In this document: positions 11,562 through 23,240 of the stretch, one piece after another
How the letters are laid out: each line of letters begins with the position of its first letter
How positions within the stretch are numbered: the stretch's first letter is position 1
Source: Helopsaltes ochotensis
Lineage: Eukaryota > Chordata > Aves > Passeriformes > Locustellidae
DNA length: 64,000 bases
Direction of reading: 5' to 3'
Assembly: GCA_013400155.1 (NCBI GenBank)
Contig: VXBM01000670.1
Location: forward strand, 398,057 to 462,056
Notes under the pieces: model-generated
What the model saw: only the letters and a program-made list of their open reading frames with translations
Told to the model about the DNA's origin: nothing
Database searches by the model: none
Made by a program: the position numbers and the translations under genes

Positions 11562-12426
11562 TGTCTCGGTTTGAAAGACAGGTATCTGCTAGGGAAGGCA
11601 GGACCTCCCCTTGGAAGGGAGAATTCAAACCCACTCCCTCCAAATTATTAAAATTTTGGATACTAAGTGGGAGCTCAGGCAAAGATATGGGAATAGGAGT
11701 AACAGTTCTTTACTAGTATGTATAACAAGACAAACAAACAACAGCTTCATCATTAATAGTAAACAGAACCAGGGTCCTTGAGGGTCTTTGTTTCACAAAG
11801 CCCGGGACAGTCTGATTCTGGTGCAGGACTCCAAGAGCACCAAGCTGGAACAGTGGAAAATCCTGGGCTGGTGGGTGAGATGTATCAGAAGCTCTGTTGG
11901 TGGTGGCTTGAATGGCAGGGATGACCCAGCAGTGCAGGGGGTACAGGGCCACAGTGTAGCCAAAAACCCCAAAGCAGTGCTGAGGAAGTGTCAGCGGTGG
12001 GACAGGGTTGGCCCAGCAGGGCAGGAGGAGGCAAGTTCAGAATTCCAGGGCACACGAGCAGAATGATGGTAGATTTCTCGGAATTGGACTTTGGTAGTGA
12101 CAGTGAATTCCTCCTCTGCAGCCAACAGCAGCCTGACCGTCTTCTCTCTGATGCGGAGAGCAAGAGAGCGAAGCTGCCCCCTACCCCATCCTTTTCCTGC
12201 CCCCAGACATCGCAGTATCTTTTTTCCCTCACAGAGAAAACTCTCAGAGACCAAAAAAGGATGTAGCCTGGTGCTTCTTTCCCTTGGCCTTGGCCACTCC
12301 CTTGGCCACTTCTTTCTTTTGGTCAAGCACCCATAACTACACCCAGTAATTAGTATCGTAGCAACTTATGGGAGAAAAAATTCTATAAGGATGACAATAA
12401 AACCAAACCAAATCTAACCCCCAACA
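11562..12426 (-). mobile_element. 5' LTR of a truncated endogenous retrovirus
   Basis: Read on the minus strand, the LTR starts TGTTGGGGGTTAGATTTGG at 12426 and ends CTTTCAAACCGAGACA at 11562, about 865 bp. It is followed by a 5-base spacer and a Lys-type primer-binding site. Its final 155 bp are homologous to the end of the solo LTR at 5660-6476. A repeated motif related to AAGTGGCCAAGGGAG occurs in the U3 part. No second LTR lies in the window, and no target-site duplication is apparent at the right flank (CTCCCC). The overlapping small open frames on both strands between 11713 and 12336 have no family features and are incidental to the LTR. Confidence 0.82.
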
Positions 12427-13331
12427 CTCCCCACCAAAAATAAATAAAAGATACACATTACTGGCACTAAATTAAGATTGTTTTTGATAATAGAGACTAA
12501 ATATTCAGCCAAGTTAAATGAAGACAATAGATCTTCCTCAGATACCCTAGTTTACTTTGAGAGCATTTATATATGGAATATTAATAATTATTATAAAAAT
12601 AATACTTTAACCTAAAAAGAGTCCTATTTCCCTAAGCAGTCAATATAATTTCATACAGTCCATAGTCAAATAAACTTCTACTGTCAATTAATGAAACTAA
12701 ATTAGAATTATTATTAAATTATATTATCTTTAAAATTATGCAGTTACAAGCAGTAAGTTGTAGAGTTCTGCTTCCATCCTCTAGGCATTATTAGTGTTCA
12801 AGTGAAACAAGAATATCCATTCCTTTGAAAGATAAACCTTTAGAATACAAAATGGAACAATTCTGACTTAAATTACACGATGTGAAGAACATAGAATATA
12901 GGAGACATTCACCTCTAGCTCCTAAAAAAATTACCTTTATTTTCTTCTATTCATTTGCCTGTGCTTATGGCACTACAACTCTTTTACCAATCATTTCAGT
13001 ACTCCTCTCTCTAAATTTTTCACATAAAAAATGAAAATAAGAAGCTTGCACTTTAAATGTCTTAGCAATATGCTTGTCAGCTCAAAAGAAAGATCTAAGT
13101 GAATGGTTTCTTTTGATATCTGTCTCTCTTGGTATTGTGTCACATCTAGCAGTGTGAAAAATAAACTAAATACAAGCTGCATGTTAAGGGGAAAAAAAAG
13201 AAAAAGAAGAAGATTTCTGGTACAGAATAAAAGAAAAGCTGACATTTTTACTTAGTATTTTGTGGGGAAAAAATGACTTATTAGATTCTAAATTGACTTC
13301 TACTGAAAAATCAATCCTTCCTGGTAAGGAA

Positions 13332-13334
<3 letters not shown>
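12427..13334. other. AT-rich intergenic sequence, nothing recognised
   Basis: Strongly AT-rich, with many short A and T runs and AATAAT-like stretches near 12580-12600. No coding or repeat-family signal. Confidence 0.55.

Positions 13335-13401
<67 letters not shown>
13335..13401. repeat. 67-base poly-T homopolymer
   Basis: An uninterrupted T run between GGTAAGGAAAGC and GGAAACTG. No target-site duplication flanks it, and no retroposon body is attached. The lysine-only part of the minus-strand open frame at 13311-13583 comes from this run. Confidence 0.93.
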
Positions 13402-13402
<1 letters not shown>

Positions 13403-15418
13403 GAAACTGAAATGGTTTTAGGATGACTGAAACTGCAATCAGTATGTCAGTAATCAAAAAATTATAAAAAACACAACAACATTCAAGAAACCTACTGTAA
13501 CACAACACTTTGGCATGATCATGTCCACAGTGCCCAATTTTTAATCTCTTGATACTGGAAGAAAACTGATTGTTTAAAACCAATTTTGTTCTAAAGTTGC
13601 AGATATCTCAAGATCATGTACGAGAAGCAATTCTGTTTTTGAAACAATTCTGCTGACAATAGGAATGTAGCTATTTTATTTAAATACATTTTAATACAGT
13701 GTATTTTGTGTGTTAAACAAATAGAGCTTCAAATTTTTGGGGACATGCAATGCAACATGCAATGGCATTTTTTCACTCAAGTTAAACTGGTTTAGGTTGA
13801 TTTAATCTGAATAGAATCATTGCTCCAACACACAACTTTTTTAAGGTATCTGAAGTTTGGGATTAAACATATTGAATTGAATCCCTTTCTTCCACATTAA
13901 AAATCTCCTCTCATTAAAAAAAAAAACTCCCACAAGAAAAGACCAATCCAAATTTATTTAGGAATATTGAAAATCCTTGCGATGTCAGGAATTACTCCAG
14001 GGTTAAGGTTACATCCATGTTTCTATTATTACCATACCTTATTGCCTACTTATTTTTTTTGCTAAAGAATTAATCTGAAGAAGAGTAACATAATTTCCTC
14101 ACCTCATTCACTTCCATAATCACAATCCTGTCAAACAATTAACTTCCAAATTAGAATTTATCAATGTAACTGTTTTGAATTACCAAGCAGACTAGCCATT
14201 GTTCTGTCCAGCCCAGAAGCTCTGCAGGAAACCATTACCAGATACTTAAGAGGAACACAATAAAATGCAGATATAGAATAATATTCCATGGTAGAACTAC
14301 ATTCATACAAAATACAGAATTAAAAAAAGAAAGCAATAGAAAACTGCTAATTGGGAAATTAGCTTTCTTTCATGAAAAGTCGTTCTGTAAACTTTTGTTA
14401 ACAATCCCATCAAAAAAATTTGAACTGTTGACACAAAAACATGGATCATTTAAAGTACACTATGACCTGAAAACAAGACAGTCTGTCTGATGACAGTGCA
14501 ACTCACAATAGGTGATAATGCTAAAGATATCATAAGTTTAGACTGATAAATAAGATAAATAAAGCTGATTTAATTTCTTACTTTCTGGTGGTAAGTATAT
14601 GACAAAACAAAACAAAAAAAAAAGAAGGCAGACTAAAAAATTCATGGACACAAAAATCTGAATCTATTCAAGAATCCAATTAAGTGCATTGATATTTGTA
14701 AGCAAAACAACCCCCAAAAAACCAATCCTCCTCTATACCACAAGTTCTTTTTTCTGCTAAAAGCCATTAATTGGGAACATTCATTGATATGAACAGGATA
14801 AAGAGGATTTGTTTCCTAATTCTAAGTCAACACAGATTTCGCATATGAACATGATAAGTACTGTGGTGGAACAATAATATGAGTAAAATATACTTCTCTA
14901 CTGTTGTGTGAATCACTGGGAATTGCTCAAAGAAAAGGCAATTTCTAGATGGAAAATTTTTATTAGGGCAGAATCAAAAGATATCACTGAATAGTACATA
15001 TACTTGTTAATGTAGAGAGTACATGTCCCAGCTCATATGTAAATTATGAATGGTAAATTATGTAAGCACAAGGTAAATTATTAATGAATATTTATCAACA
15101 AAAATAGTATTTTAGGCAAGAGTGATATGAAATATTTTTCTCCTGCCTGCCTGTATTGTCTTCATCATTTAAGCATTTTGTCACTTAAAGACCTGAAGAG
15201 ATGAATTATAAGAAATGGGACTTGTTTTATTTTCTTTTGCCCATGATTGCTTTTAACACAGTGTTCAGACTTAAAACTAATCTGGAAGCTCCTTTCATAC
15301 CATCATTCTTCACCATCCATTGAAATTTTGAGATAGGGTTCACTAGGTCATGAAGTCATAATTTGAAAAACATTGGAAATTACACCCACCTAAATCAAAA
15401 TCATGTCAGCTGTTCAGA

Positions 15419-15446
15419 AACATATGCTTTCCTAATATAGAATTTT
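15419..15446 (+). repeat. 28-bp exact direct repeat, copy 1
   Basis: A 28-base segment beginning AACATATGCTTTCC and ending AGAATTTT. The identical segment lies at 16501-16528, 1,082 bp away. Flanks differ on both sides. Confidence 0.9.
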
Positions 15447-16500
15447 TTATTTTGAAAGTTAAACAGTTTGCAAGCTTGTTTAATGAAGATGTGCAAATTT
15501 TATATAAAATCTTTCTAAAAGTTTATATTGGAAGTACTTTTCAAGTAGTAAATGAACTGATTGAGTATCATGAAATATGTAATTTTGATTATCTGAAAGA
15601 TCTGATCATTGCTTGGTATGGAAAGAGTTGAAAACAAAAAAAATCCATCAAAAATTAAAAGTTACTATTTTGACGGATAGGCAAACAGCCAATCCAAAAT
15701 CCTACCAGCCACATACTTGGCTGGCCTTACTTGGAATGTTGTTATACTGCTATAATGTATGTAACTGGAAGAACATTTGAATAGATTGGTAGTATCATCT
15801 CTCATACAGAAAAAAAAAGAAAGAGGAAGCTAGGAATTTTACTTTCATTAAGCATAATGTAACAAACAGCAGTCTCCCTTTTGAAGAGCAAGAGAGAGGG
15901 AGATGGGAAATGAGTATTTAGTAACTCTTACTGACCCACCTTCAGTTATTATGCTATTACAGATAATTTCTTCCAAACCATTCCAACATAAAATTCTCTG
16001 GAGCAGATATTAACTTTTCCAGTATCAGAAAATGTTTATTTAATACAAAACTTCCAAACAGATAGGGTTGCAAGGCTGCACTCTCATTCTGGGCAGTACA
16101 GCACCACATTGCGGTGTGGTAGAAGTCAAGCTGGAAATCAAACTGAAACATATGTAAGGACCTTAGGGAAATGACTTGGACACAGTGACCAAACAAAGTA
16201 GTAGGTGACCTGGGAAACAGAGCAACAACCCAAAAGTATGTGGAAGGAAGTTTCCCTTCATTTTCTTTACCCCTTAAAAACTATTTGTAAAGAATTTTTG
16301 AACCATCTAGTAGAACAGATGCCACTAAAGTATGTAATTAATTCTATTTAATGAAGTGAAGCATACATTCATAAATAAGTTTAGAGAATGAAACCTATTT
16401 GCATGAAATCCTGTAGTTTTAAGGTAAAAAGCTAAGATTTATTAATCAATGCTCAGATTTTTATTGAATTCAAATGAACAATAGAATTTAAGAACAAATT

Positions 16501-16528
16501 AACATATGCTTTCCTAATATAGAATTTT
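16501..16528 (+). repeat. 28-bp exact direct repeat, copy 2
   Basis: Identical to 15419-15446. No wider similarity around the two copies is obvious, so they are not the ends of a visible larger duplication. Confidence 0.9.
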
Positions 16529-17580
16529 GCATATTTTGCTTGGTATTTTCAATTCCAGACTATTAAGACAACCGGAGATTCAAGATAGGAATTTGAATTG
16601 CCCAATCATATTAGGGCAGAAACAAAGAATCAGTTTCTTCAAATAATTTCCAGCATTATCTTGAGCAGATAAGGTAATATGAGGCATCAACTTCTTGTTA
16701 CGACATAGGGGATACACAGGACGAAAGAGAAAATTATATCACTTACTGTCACCTCTTCCTTCTCCAACAAGACCCTTCAAGATTTCTGTTTATTTTTTGA
16801 CTCCTGAAATTCTCACACTTTCCTGAATAGAGAGCTACAGAACAGGGCAAAGCAATGCCAGTGATCTCATTAAATCCTCCTTTACCCACGTCTTGACAGA
16901 TCAGCACAATATCTAAATCACTTTAATTCTCCCTACTGAGAGTCTGATAACAGAAAAGTATGCTCATCTGCAAATTTTCTGTACAGATGAAGACACACTG
17001 TAATTGACCGTGTGACCTCTGAAAAATTATGCTATTTCCACCTCTTAGTTGTGACCCTCCTAAGTATCTATGATTCTACAGAGTTGTGTCAGCATAAAAT
17101 CCATAAAGCAGTGTTTTAAAACTGTGACAACTTTCAGACTTCCCTATGTGCTTTACAGCATATTTTAAAAATGAGAATGTACTCATGTAAAGACATTCTT
17201 ACAGACTCAAGGTTTTGCATGTGCACCTAGGAAAGCACATACACATCCCTGTACAAGATCCCAAATTACTTTCCTGGGAAAAGCAAAGCAATTTCCTGGC
17301 AAAGTAATTTTCCTGGGGAAGTGAATTTGTTCCAGTAAGAATGATTCCACTTGAGATGAGCCTATCACTGAAAACTCATAGTGCTTAAATGTAGTTCAGG
17401 AATTGATCTGAAGAAAATAGAAACATAGGTCTTTTGTGCCTAGAATACAGCCAATCATTCGGGTTCATTATCCATTTAACACTAATGCCCAAAGCAAGCT
17501 GTGAAACTGTTGGCCAAGTGCTGTTCAGGAAAGCTGTCAAGAAAGTGTAAAAACCAAGAATATGAATAACTTTGATTTTA

Positions 17581-17738
17581 AAAACTCAAAACCAACCAAC
17601 AACAGCAAAAAAAACCCAACAAACAAACAAACCAAAAAACCAAAACCAAAAAACAACAACAAAAAACACCAAACAACAACAACAAAAACCCCAAAACAAA
17701 ACCCAAAAAAAACCTCCCTAAAAGCCCAACCAAATAAA
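17581..17738. repeat. A/C-rich low-complexity tract
   Basis: Almost free of G and T, built from variants of CAA, AAAC and AACC units. It yields a lysine/asparagine/threonine-rich open frame (17562-17783) that is not a gene. Similar tracts occur at 18621-18700, 51850-52029 and 53361-53400, and in reverse orientation at 37594-37649, 41698-41770 and 46780-46824. Confidence 0.9.
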
Positions 17739-20114
17739 ACCTTTAGGAAATGGCAAAAAATATATCTTACTCTATCTAAATAGAGAACAGCATAAATTGT
17801 TTCAATGAAGTCTGTAGATTCAGAAATCTATCTCTGCTTCATTATGTCCCTGGTGAAAATTTCATTCAAGGATTTTCACTGATCCCTTGGATCTCATAGG
17901 AGTCCAGGGGACAAATCATTTTTGACAGACATTTTCACAACCTGCCTAGAAGATACAAGTGCCCATCAGCATAATTCTTGGATAAGAAACCATTAATGCA
18001 GAATTACTTGGTGTTGGACAGTACTTTTTCCTGAGCTTGAAGTGGTTTTGTGGGGCAGTGGATGAAATTTTGCTGAAATTACTAATATAGCAATTATTTA
18101 TGCAGTAAGATGAGAATGACTCATAGTAAACAGGCCCAGCTACCAATCTTGGATAGTGTCTTATATTTAACTTGTCAAGTAGTAGTAATATAAATTGAGA
18201 TTTTCATGAGAAATTGAATAAAGGCATTCAACACTTTATTAGATGACAGGGGAAGAGCCCTGAGTAAGCATATATATCATGCTGTGGTTCTGTTTTAAAA
18301 AAAACAAGACAAAACAAAAATTCTTGCATCTTTTTACATTTGCTTAAGATTTAGGTCTGCATACTTTTCATAAACTGATCTATTAAATGGGTAGAACTAG
18401 AAAAAGAATTTATTCCCAAAGAAGCTGACATTGATCATTCATAGAATTCATCACACTCATAAAAATACAATTTTGTAGAAGAAGAGTGCAATTTAACCAG
18501 AACCAACCTATTCACTGTGTTATAAGAAAATAGGTTTACTTTAAATGTAGCAATAAGAAGAGGAGACAATGTACAGAAAATGGAGAAAAATAATAAAAGG
18601 AAAAAACTCTCCCATTACACACACAAAAAAACCCAAAAACCTCCCAAAAAAACTAAACCAAACAAAACAAACCCCAAAAACACCCACCAAGAAAAGGAAA
18701 AGGCCTGTAGCCCCCTAGAGGAGCATTTTGTACAAACAAAACCGTATCTCTCCTGTTTGTAACAATTATTATGTTCCCATTAATAGCTCAAGCATAACTC
18801 CACAATGGATACACCCTCAAACCTGTTAAAACCACTGCTTTCATAGTGATTGGTTGCAACAGCCTTGGAAGAGAGATTCTTTATAGCAGGATGTTATAAA
18901 TATATTGAAAAAAAATTATACTCAATATTCATACTTAATTTTCCTTAAAAATCTGACATCTACTCTGGTAATAGGAAATATCTACTAAAGGTATATGAAT
19001 CACTACTTCCTGTACATTTTTATATTTTCAAGAATTTAGGAACTAAAATCCTGTATATTCTTTAATCATATATTTCAAAGTAATGCAAAAATGAATTAAA
19101 CTTTTATACTTACAAACTTATATAATTTTGAACTTATATAAACTTTCTTCCTAGTAAGGAATTCTTAGCTTCTTTCCAAGGGCACACATGGATGTGACTA
19201 TGGGATGTGTGAACACTGATATTTTCTGGACATTTTGTGTGTCCAAACTGATGAACATTTCTTCCTGAAGATCCACCCAGCACAAACATTGAAGCTTAGG
19301 TAACCTGAAAAAGTCTGAATCCAAGTCCTTGAATTTCTTAAGATTGCAAAACCTTTTTCATGTCATATGAAGGCTGTTTATGTGCATCCCTCTAGATCAG
19401 AGCAGCAATGGCTTTCCCATAGCAACATTAAGCTATACTTCCCAAACTGAGATGATCATTTCATTTCAAGAGTGTTCTCATTTATTTGAGGAGTGTGGGA
19501 AGGGGGGTATTTTCCTTTCCAGAATTTCTTTACATAAGGCAAGATTAACCACAATCCAGAAAAGATCACAACCATCTATATTCTGAAATCATTAGGCTGT
19601 TTAATCACGAATTTCAAGATCTGTAACTAATGATTATTTATTATATTGTGCAGAAGAATGTTTGCCAGAATTTCAAATAGCAATGAATAAAGCCCTAAAG
19701 GTCATAAGTTTAATGATGTTTGCCTACACAACTCGCTTTTCATCATGAGCTTTAAAGTGCCAAATAGTTTTCTGATGAATAGGAAGCCAGGCAAAAACAG
19801 CTGAACAGGGATAAAAAAAACCCAAAAGGCGGCAAACAAACCACAAGCCTTAGACATGATCAGAGCTGACTCAGGATGAGATTCAAGAGCTACTGAAACA
19901 TGAGTTAATAAAAGCAACAGGACTAATGCACTTTGTGATGTACACAGGCTGAAACTGAGACCAGAGTGGGAGGAAGGGAATTAACTGAGCTCAAACACAA
20001 GGCTCTTCACTTTCCCTTTGGGAAAAATATAATTTGAAAGATTAGAACAGGAGGAGAGATGAAGAGAGGAAAGCAGTAGGGAAAAACAATTTTGCAAAAA
20101 GAGTGACAAGTATG
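17739..20114. other. AT-rich intergenic sequence
   Basis: No gene or named repeat recognised, apart from the A/C-rich tract listed separately. Open frames of 60-71 codons are featureless. Confidence 0.55.
18621..18700. repeat. A/C-rich low-complexity tract
   Basis: Runs of A separated by CC or CCC, the same composition as the tract at 17581-17738, about 0.9 kb away and in the same orientation. Confidence 0.85.
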
Positions 20115-20139
20115 NNNNNNNNNNNNNNNNNNNNNNNNN
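20115..20139. other. Assembly gap of 25 N
   Basis: Twenty-five N, immediately followed by a 21-base A run (20140-20160). The fixed small size and the adjoining homopolymer suggest a gap of unknown real length in difficult sequence. Confidence 0.98.
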
Positions 20140-20160
20140 AAAAAAAAAAAAAAAAAAAAA
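20140..20160. repeat. Poly-A run next to the gap
   Basis: Twenty-one A directly after the gap; the true run may extend into it. Confidence 0.95.
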
Positions 20161-20808
20161 GCTTTCTAGTTCAGTTTAGTGCTAAAACATTTCATAAAGG
20201 CAGAATTTGAATTATGAATAACGTATGAATAACATCAATAGCTTGAAAGTGAATTTTCTTGTCTTTTCAAAAAGTCCTCAAGAGACATCAAACAATCTAT
20301 AATATTGCCCCAAATGACAACATGTCTTGTGGACTCAGCAAATGTGACCAGGCACAGGATACCTTTGGAAAAAGTAGTGGAAAGAAGGGAGAAAAAGACA
20401 ACAGTTAGAGGCATCCAAACAGGCAACTGGCACAGACATCAAGCAGTCTAATATTTGCAACACAAACTATGAAAAAGTAAGAACTTTTCAGTTCAAAGCA
20501 TCTTCTTTAGTGTAGCAGCACATTTCTTTTATAAAATTTTCAACTAAAAAAAAAACAGTTCATGTCTACAAGCATGATTAAAATCATGTCACATCAAATT
20601 AGCAATCAAATTAGCAACGAGCTCCTAAAATCAGAATAATCGTCAGTAACTTTTTATTTTAAGATGAAATAAAGTGATTTAGTTCACTCTAGTCAGGTAA
20701 AGTTGAGTGTTCTGGGATTTTAACTACTTGGACCTCTGAATTAAATTTAAAAATTAAAGTAAATCTTTAGCTAAAAATATGGAAATAAAGAGCACACTTT
20801 GACTAATC
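20161..20808. other. AT-rich intergenic sequence
   Basis: About 650 bp without a recognised feature. Confidence 0.55.
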
Positions 20809-21005
20809 AACGAATTCCAGAATGACAGAACGGTTAGGGTCAGAAGGGACTTCTGGAGATCATCTAGTCCAACCCCTCTGACAAGGCAGGGTCACATAAA
20901 TGACAGATCAGGGGCAGAGCTGCCCAAACCATGTGCAAAACCAGAAGCATAAGGAGTGCTCACAGCACCTCCAGGGCTGGACACTCATTCCAGTTTGTGA
21001 GGAGA
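20809..21005 (-). mobile_element. CR1 LINE, 3' terminal fragment
   Basis: The plus strand reads AGAATGACAGAACGGTTAGG, then CAGAAGGGACTTCTGGAGAT and CATCTAGTCCAACCCCTCTG. This is the reverse complement of the conserved 3' untranslated end of avian CR1. Weaker similarity continues to about 21005 through AAGGAGTGCTCACAGCACCT and CATTCCAGT, matching the next upstream part. CR1 copies are usually 5'-truncated, as here. The copy is diverged, and its far end is uncertain. Confidence 0.82.
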
Positions 21006-22595
21006 ATTGAAAGAGCCCATTTGCAACTGGTGAAGCACTGGGCTGGATCAGAGATACTAGGCCCTCTTCAGGGTTCTCTTGATACACAGTCTTGAGCAAA
21101 GGATTTGATTCCCCCATGAATTTCATTCCCCATTTATGATGCCTCAGGCACATAGACTAAACTATTCCAGGACCACTGGTTTATCCTGTATGCTGACAGG
21201 GTCACGTGAGCACAGTCTTGATTAAAAAGTTGCAATTCAGAATTAACAATTTTTTGTACAGGACACATTCTGAGCAGGGTAGAGAGAGAAACCTGCAACA
21301 TGTAGAGGACAGTATGGGGAGCAGGTCATGGGCCTCCTGAATTTAGGCTTAGAGGGATACAGGAAGGAAGAGGACAAAGGATTCGCTAAAGGAAGACAGA
21401 TCCTTAGCAGTAACATCTTGCCTTTGAGTGCTTCCATGTATGGTCCTCAGGGAATTTAACATAAAATGTTTAGCCTCCACTTTGGGAAATGAAAATACAA
21501 AAAAAGCACACAACGCTTGAAAATTTCCAGTGTCTGCTTGGAGTGATTTTTGCAATGTAAATAAATACTCTTTCCCTGTTTCTTTTGATTCTGGGTTCTT
21601 TTTATTCCCGTTAAAACAAATCAAGAATTTGATTATTTAAGCAAATTTCAACAGCAATTTTATGCCATTTTTTCCCCTTCCATTACCAGTGAAGTATACC
21701 ATTCCAACATTAACACAGCCTTTTGCACAACAAAACATTTCAAAAAATTATGTTTCATTTTTCCCTTAATAAAACTGCTGCCACCACCAGCAGCCTTGAA
21801 TCTGCCAATTGTAATTACAACTCTAGGATTTTATTGTCAAATACATTCCCCACATGAATCATTCTTGCCTTTTCAATGATTCTGACTGATGTGCTGAGCA
21901 TGGAGTCATCTCTTAAAAACTGGAATGTATAGGGTAATGCAGATTCTCTTGCCTTTTTACAGGCTATACAAAGCCTTTTTGCAAATGCATTTTTATTTTT
22001 AGTGCTTGTTTCTTATCTATATGGCTTATTTTACATGAATCTGCACTGCTTTGCAGCAAATCAGATTCAAGCATATCATTTGTGAGCTACATACAAAGAC
22101 AGCAGCAAGAGCATTAATCTGTTCTTTTCAGCACACTAGGTCTCAAGAAGCTCCTACAATCTAGCATTAACAAGCTATTTATTTCATTTACCTACTTAAT
22201 GGCTGAAGAAAAAAAATGAAAATGATGATTGCTTATTTGTTAATGAAAGGGTGCTGTGGTTAACCACCGGAAAAACTATTAGGCATCGTAAAATTGTCCT
22301 TGGAATTTGACACTTTTAATATCTCTGATGTGTCACATTAGCAATGCAATAGAAATAGAAAGATCAATAAAGGTTTCGCCTAACTCCCAACTAGATAGTT
22401 TCATGGATTTGGGGAAGTAATAAAAGTCAACTTGAAAAGACAGAAATCTAAATATTAAAGCATTTTAGATTATTGAACAGTGAAAGGTGACATGGGTTGA
22501 GTTTTGCCATTTTATGATCATAATTTAGCTGCCTTATTAAAACACATACATATGTTCTTTTTGTATGTATTACCTATGTTTCTGTCCACCTAGGA
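21006..22595. other. Intergenic sequence, possible conserved non-coding DNA
   Basis: No gene or repeat recognised. The segment 21830-22400 is AT-rich with many homeodomain-type TAAT cores and little low-complexity sequence, which is compatible with a conserved non-coding element. That is only a suggestion; conservation cannot be judged from one sequence. Confidence 0.35.
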
Positions 22596-23240
22596 AACTT
22601 GCAGGTCCTTGAAGGTCCTTGCTAGATTACCAATTATCTTCACAAAAATGGAAAATGAAAGAATTTTTGATAGATTTTGTTATTTCCCTTGCTCTTTGTA
22701 CTGGGAGCCTTGCAGAAGACACTGTACTGAGGAGCTGCTGACCTTGAAGGGTCCATGTCTCCTCTACTTGTACTCTGGCTGGAGCAGGCTGTATGCAGCA
22801 TGAGTAGCCACTGCAGGGGAACCTGCTGGCATGCCCAAAGCCAATGCGTGCTGCAACAGTGGGTGGTAGGGCAGAGGGAACATCCCAGCCTGTCAGGAAA
22901 CTCTGACAGCTGAACAGTTTCCTAATATAGCCTGTAACTTTTCATATGCTTGGGAACAGAAGAGTCTGTGCCGATCAACAGCTGCAGTGAAGTGATTCTG
23001 ACCGGGTGGCTGCTGTACCTCAAGGAATCAGTGATCCACATCACAGCTGACCTGAGGCCTGTGCTGTGCTGGGCCACCTCTCCAGTGTGGCTTCAGGGTG
23101 TGTGATGTTGCTCAAACACCTTGGTTGCAGGACAAACTCAGCCAGCTCATCATGATAGAAGAGTACGGAGGCAGCTCCCATCTTGGTGCTGTAATTACAC
23201 CACCTGTATGGCCTCACCTTTAACTAGAAGGTAAAGAAGC
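22596..23240. other. GC-richer unclassified segment
   Basis: About 650 bp noticeably richer in G+C than its surroundings, with phrases such as CTGTGCTGGGCCACCTCTCC and GGTGGCTGCTGTACCTC. The longest frame inside is 64 codons (22609-22803), with no recognised domain. It could be an old LTR or other decayed repeat, or a regulatory region; I recognise no termini. Confidence 0.35.

Larger units (their letters stand above)
13402..17580. other. AT-rich intergenic sequence with minor repeats
   Basis: No gene or named repeat seen. Two small structures are present. A 28-bp segment starting AACATATGCTTTCC occurs identically at 15419-15446 and 16501-16528. Three imperfect copies of a TTTCCTGG-containing unit of about 17-22 bp lie at about 17268-17322. 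All open frames are under 80 codons. Confidence 0.55.

Noticed and set aside
13311..13583. 90-codon minus-strand frame with a lysine stretch
   Set aside because: Created by the 67-base poly-T run.
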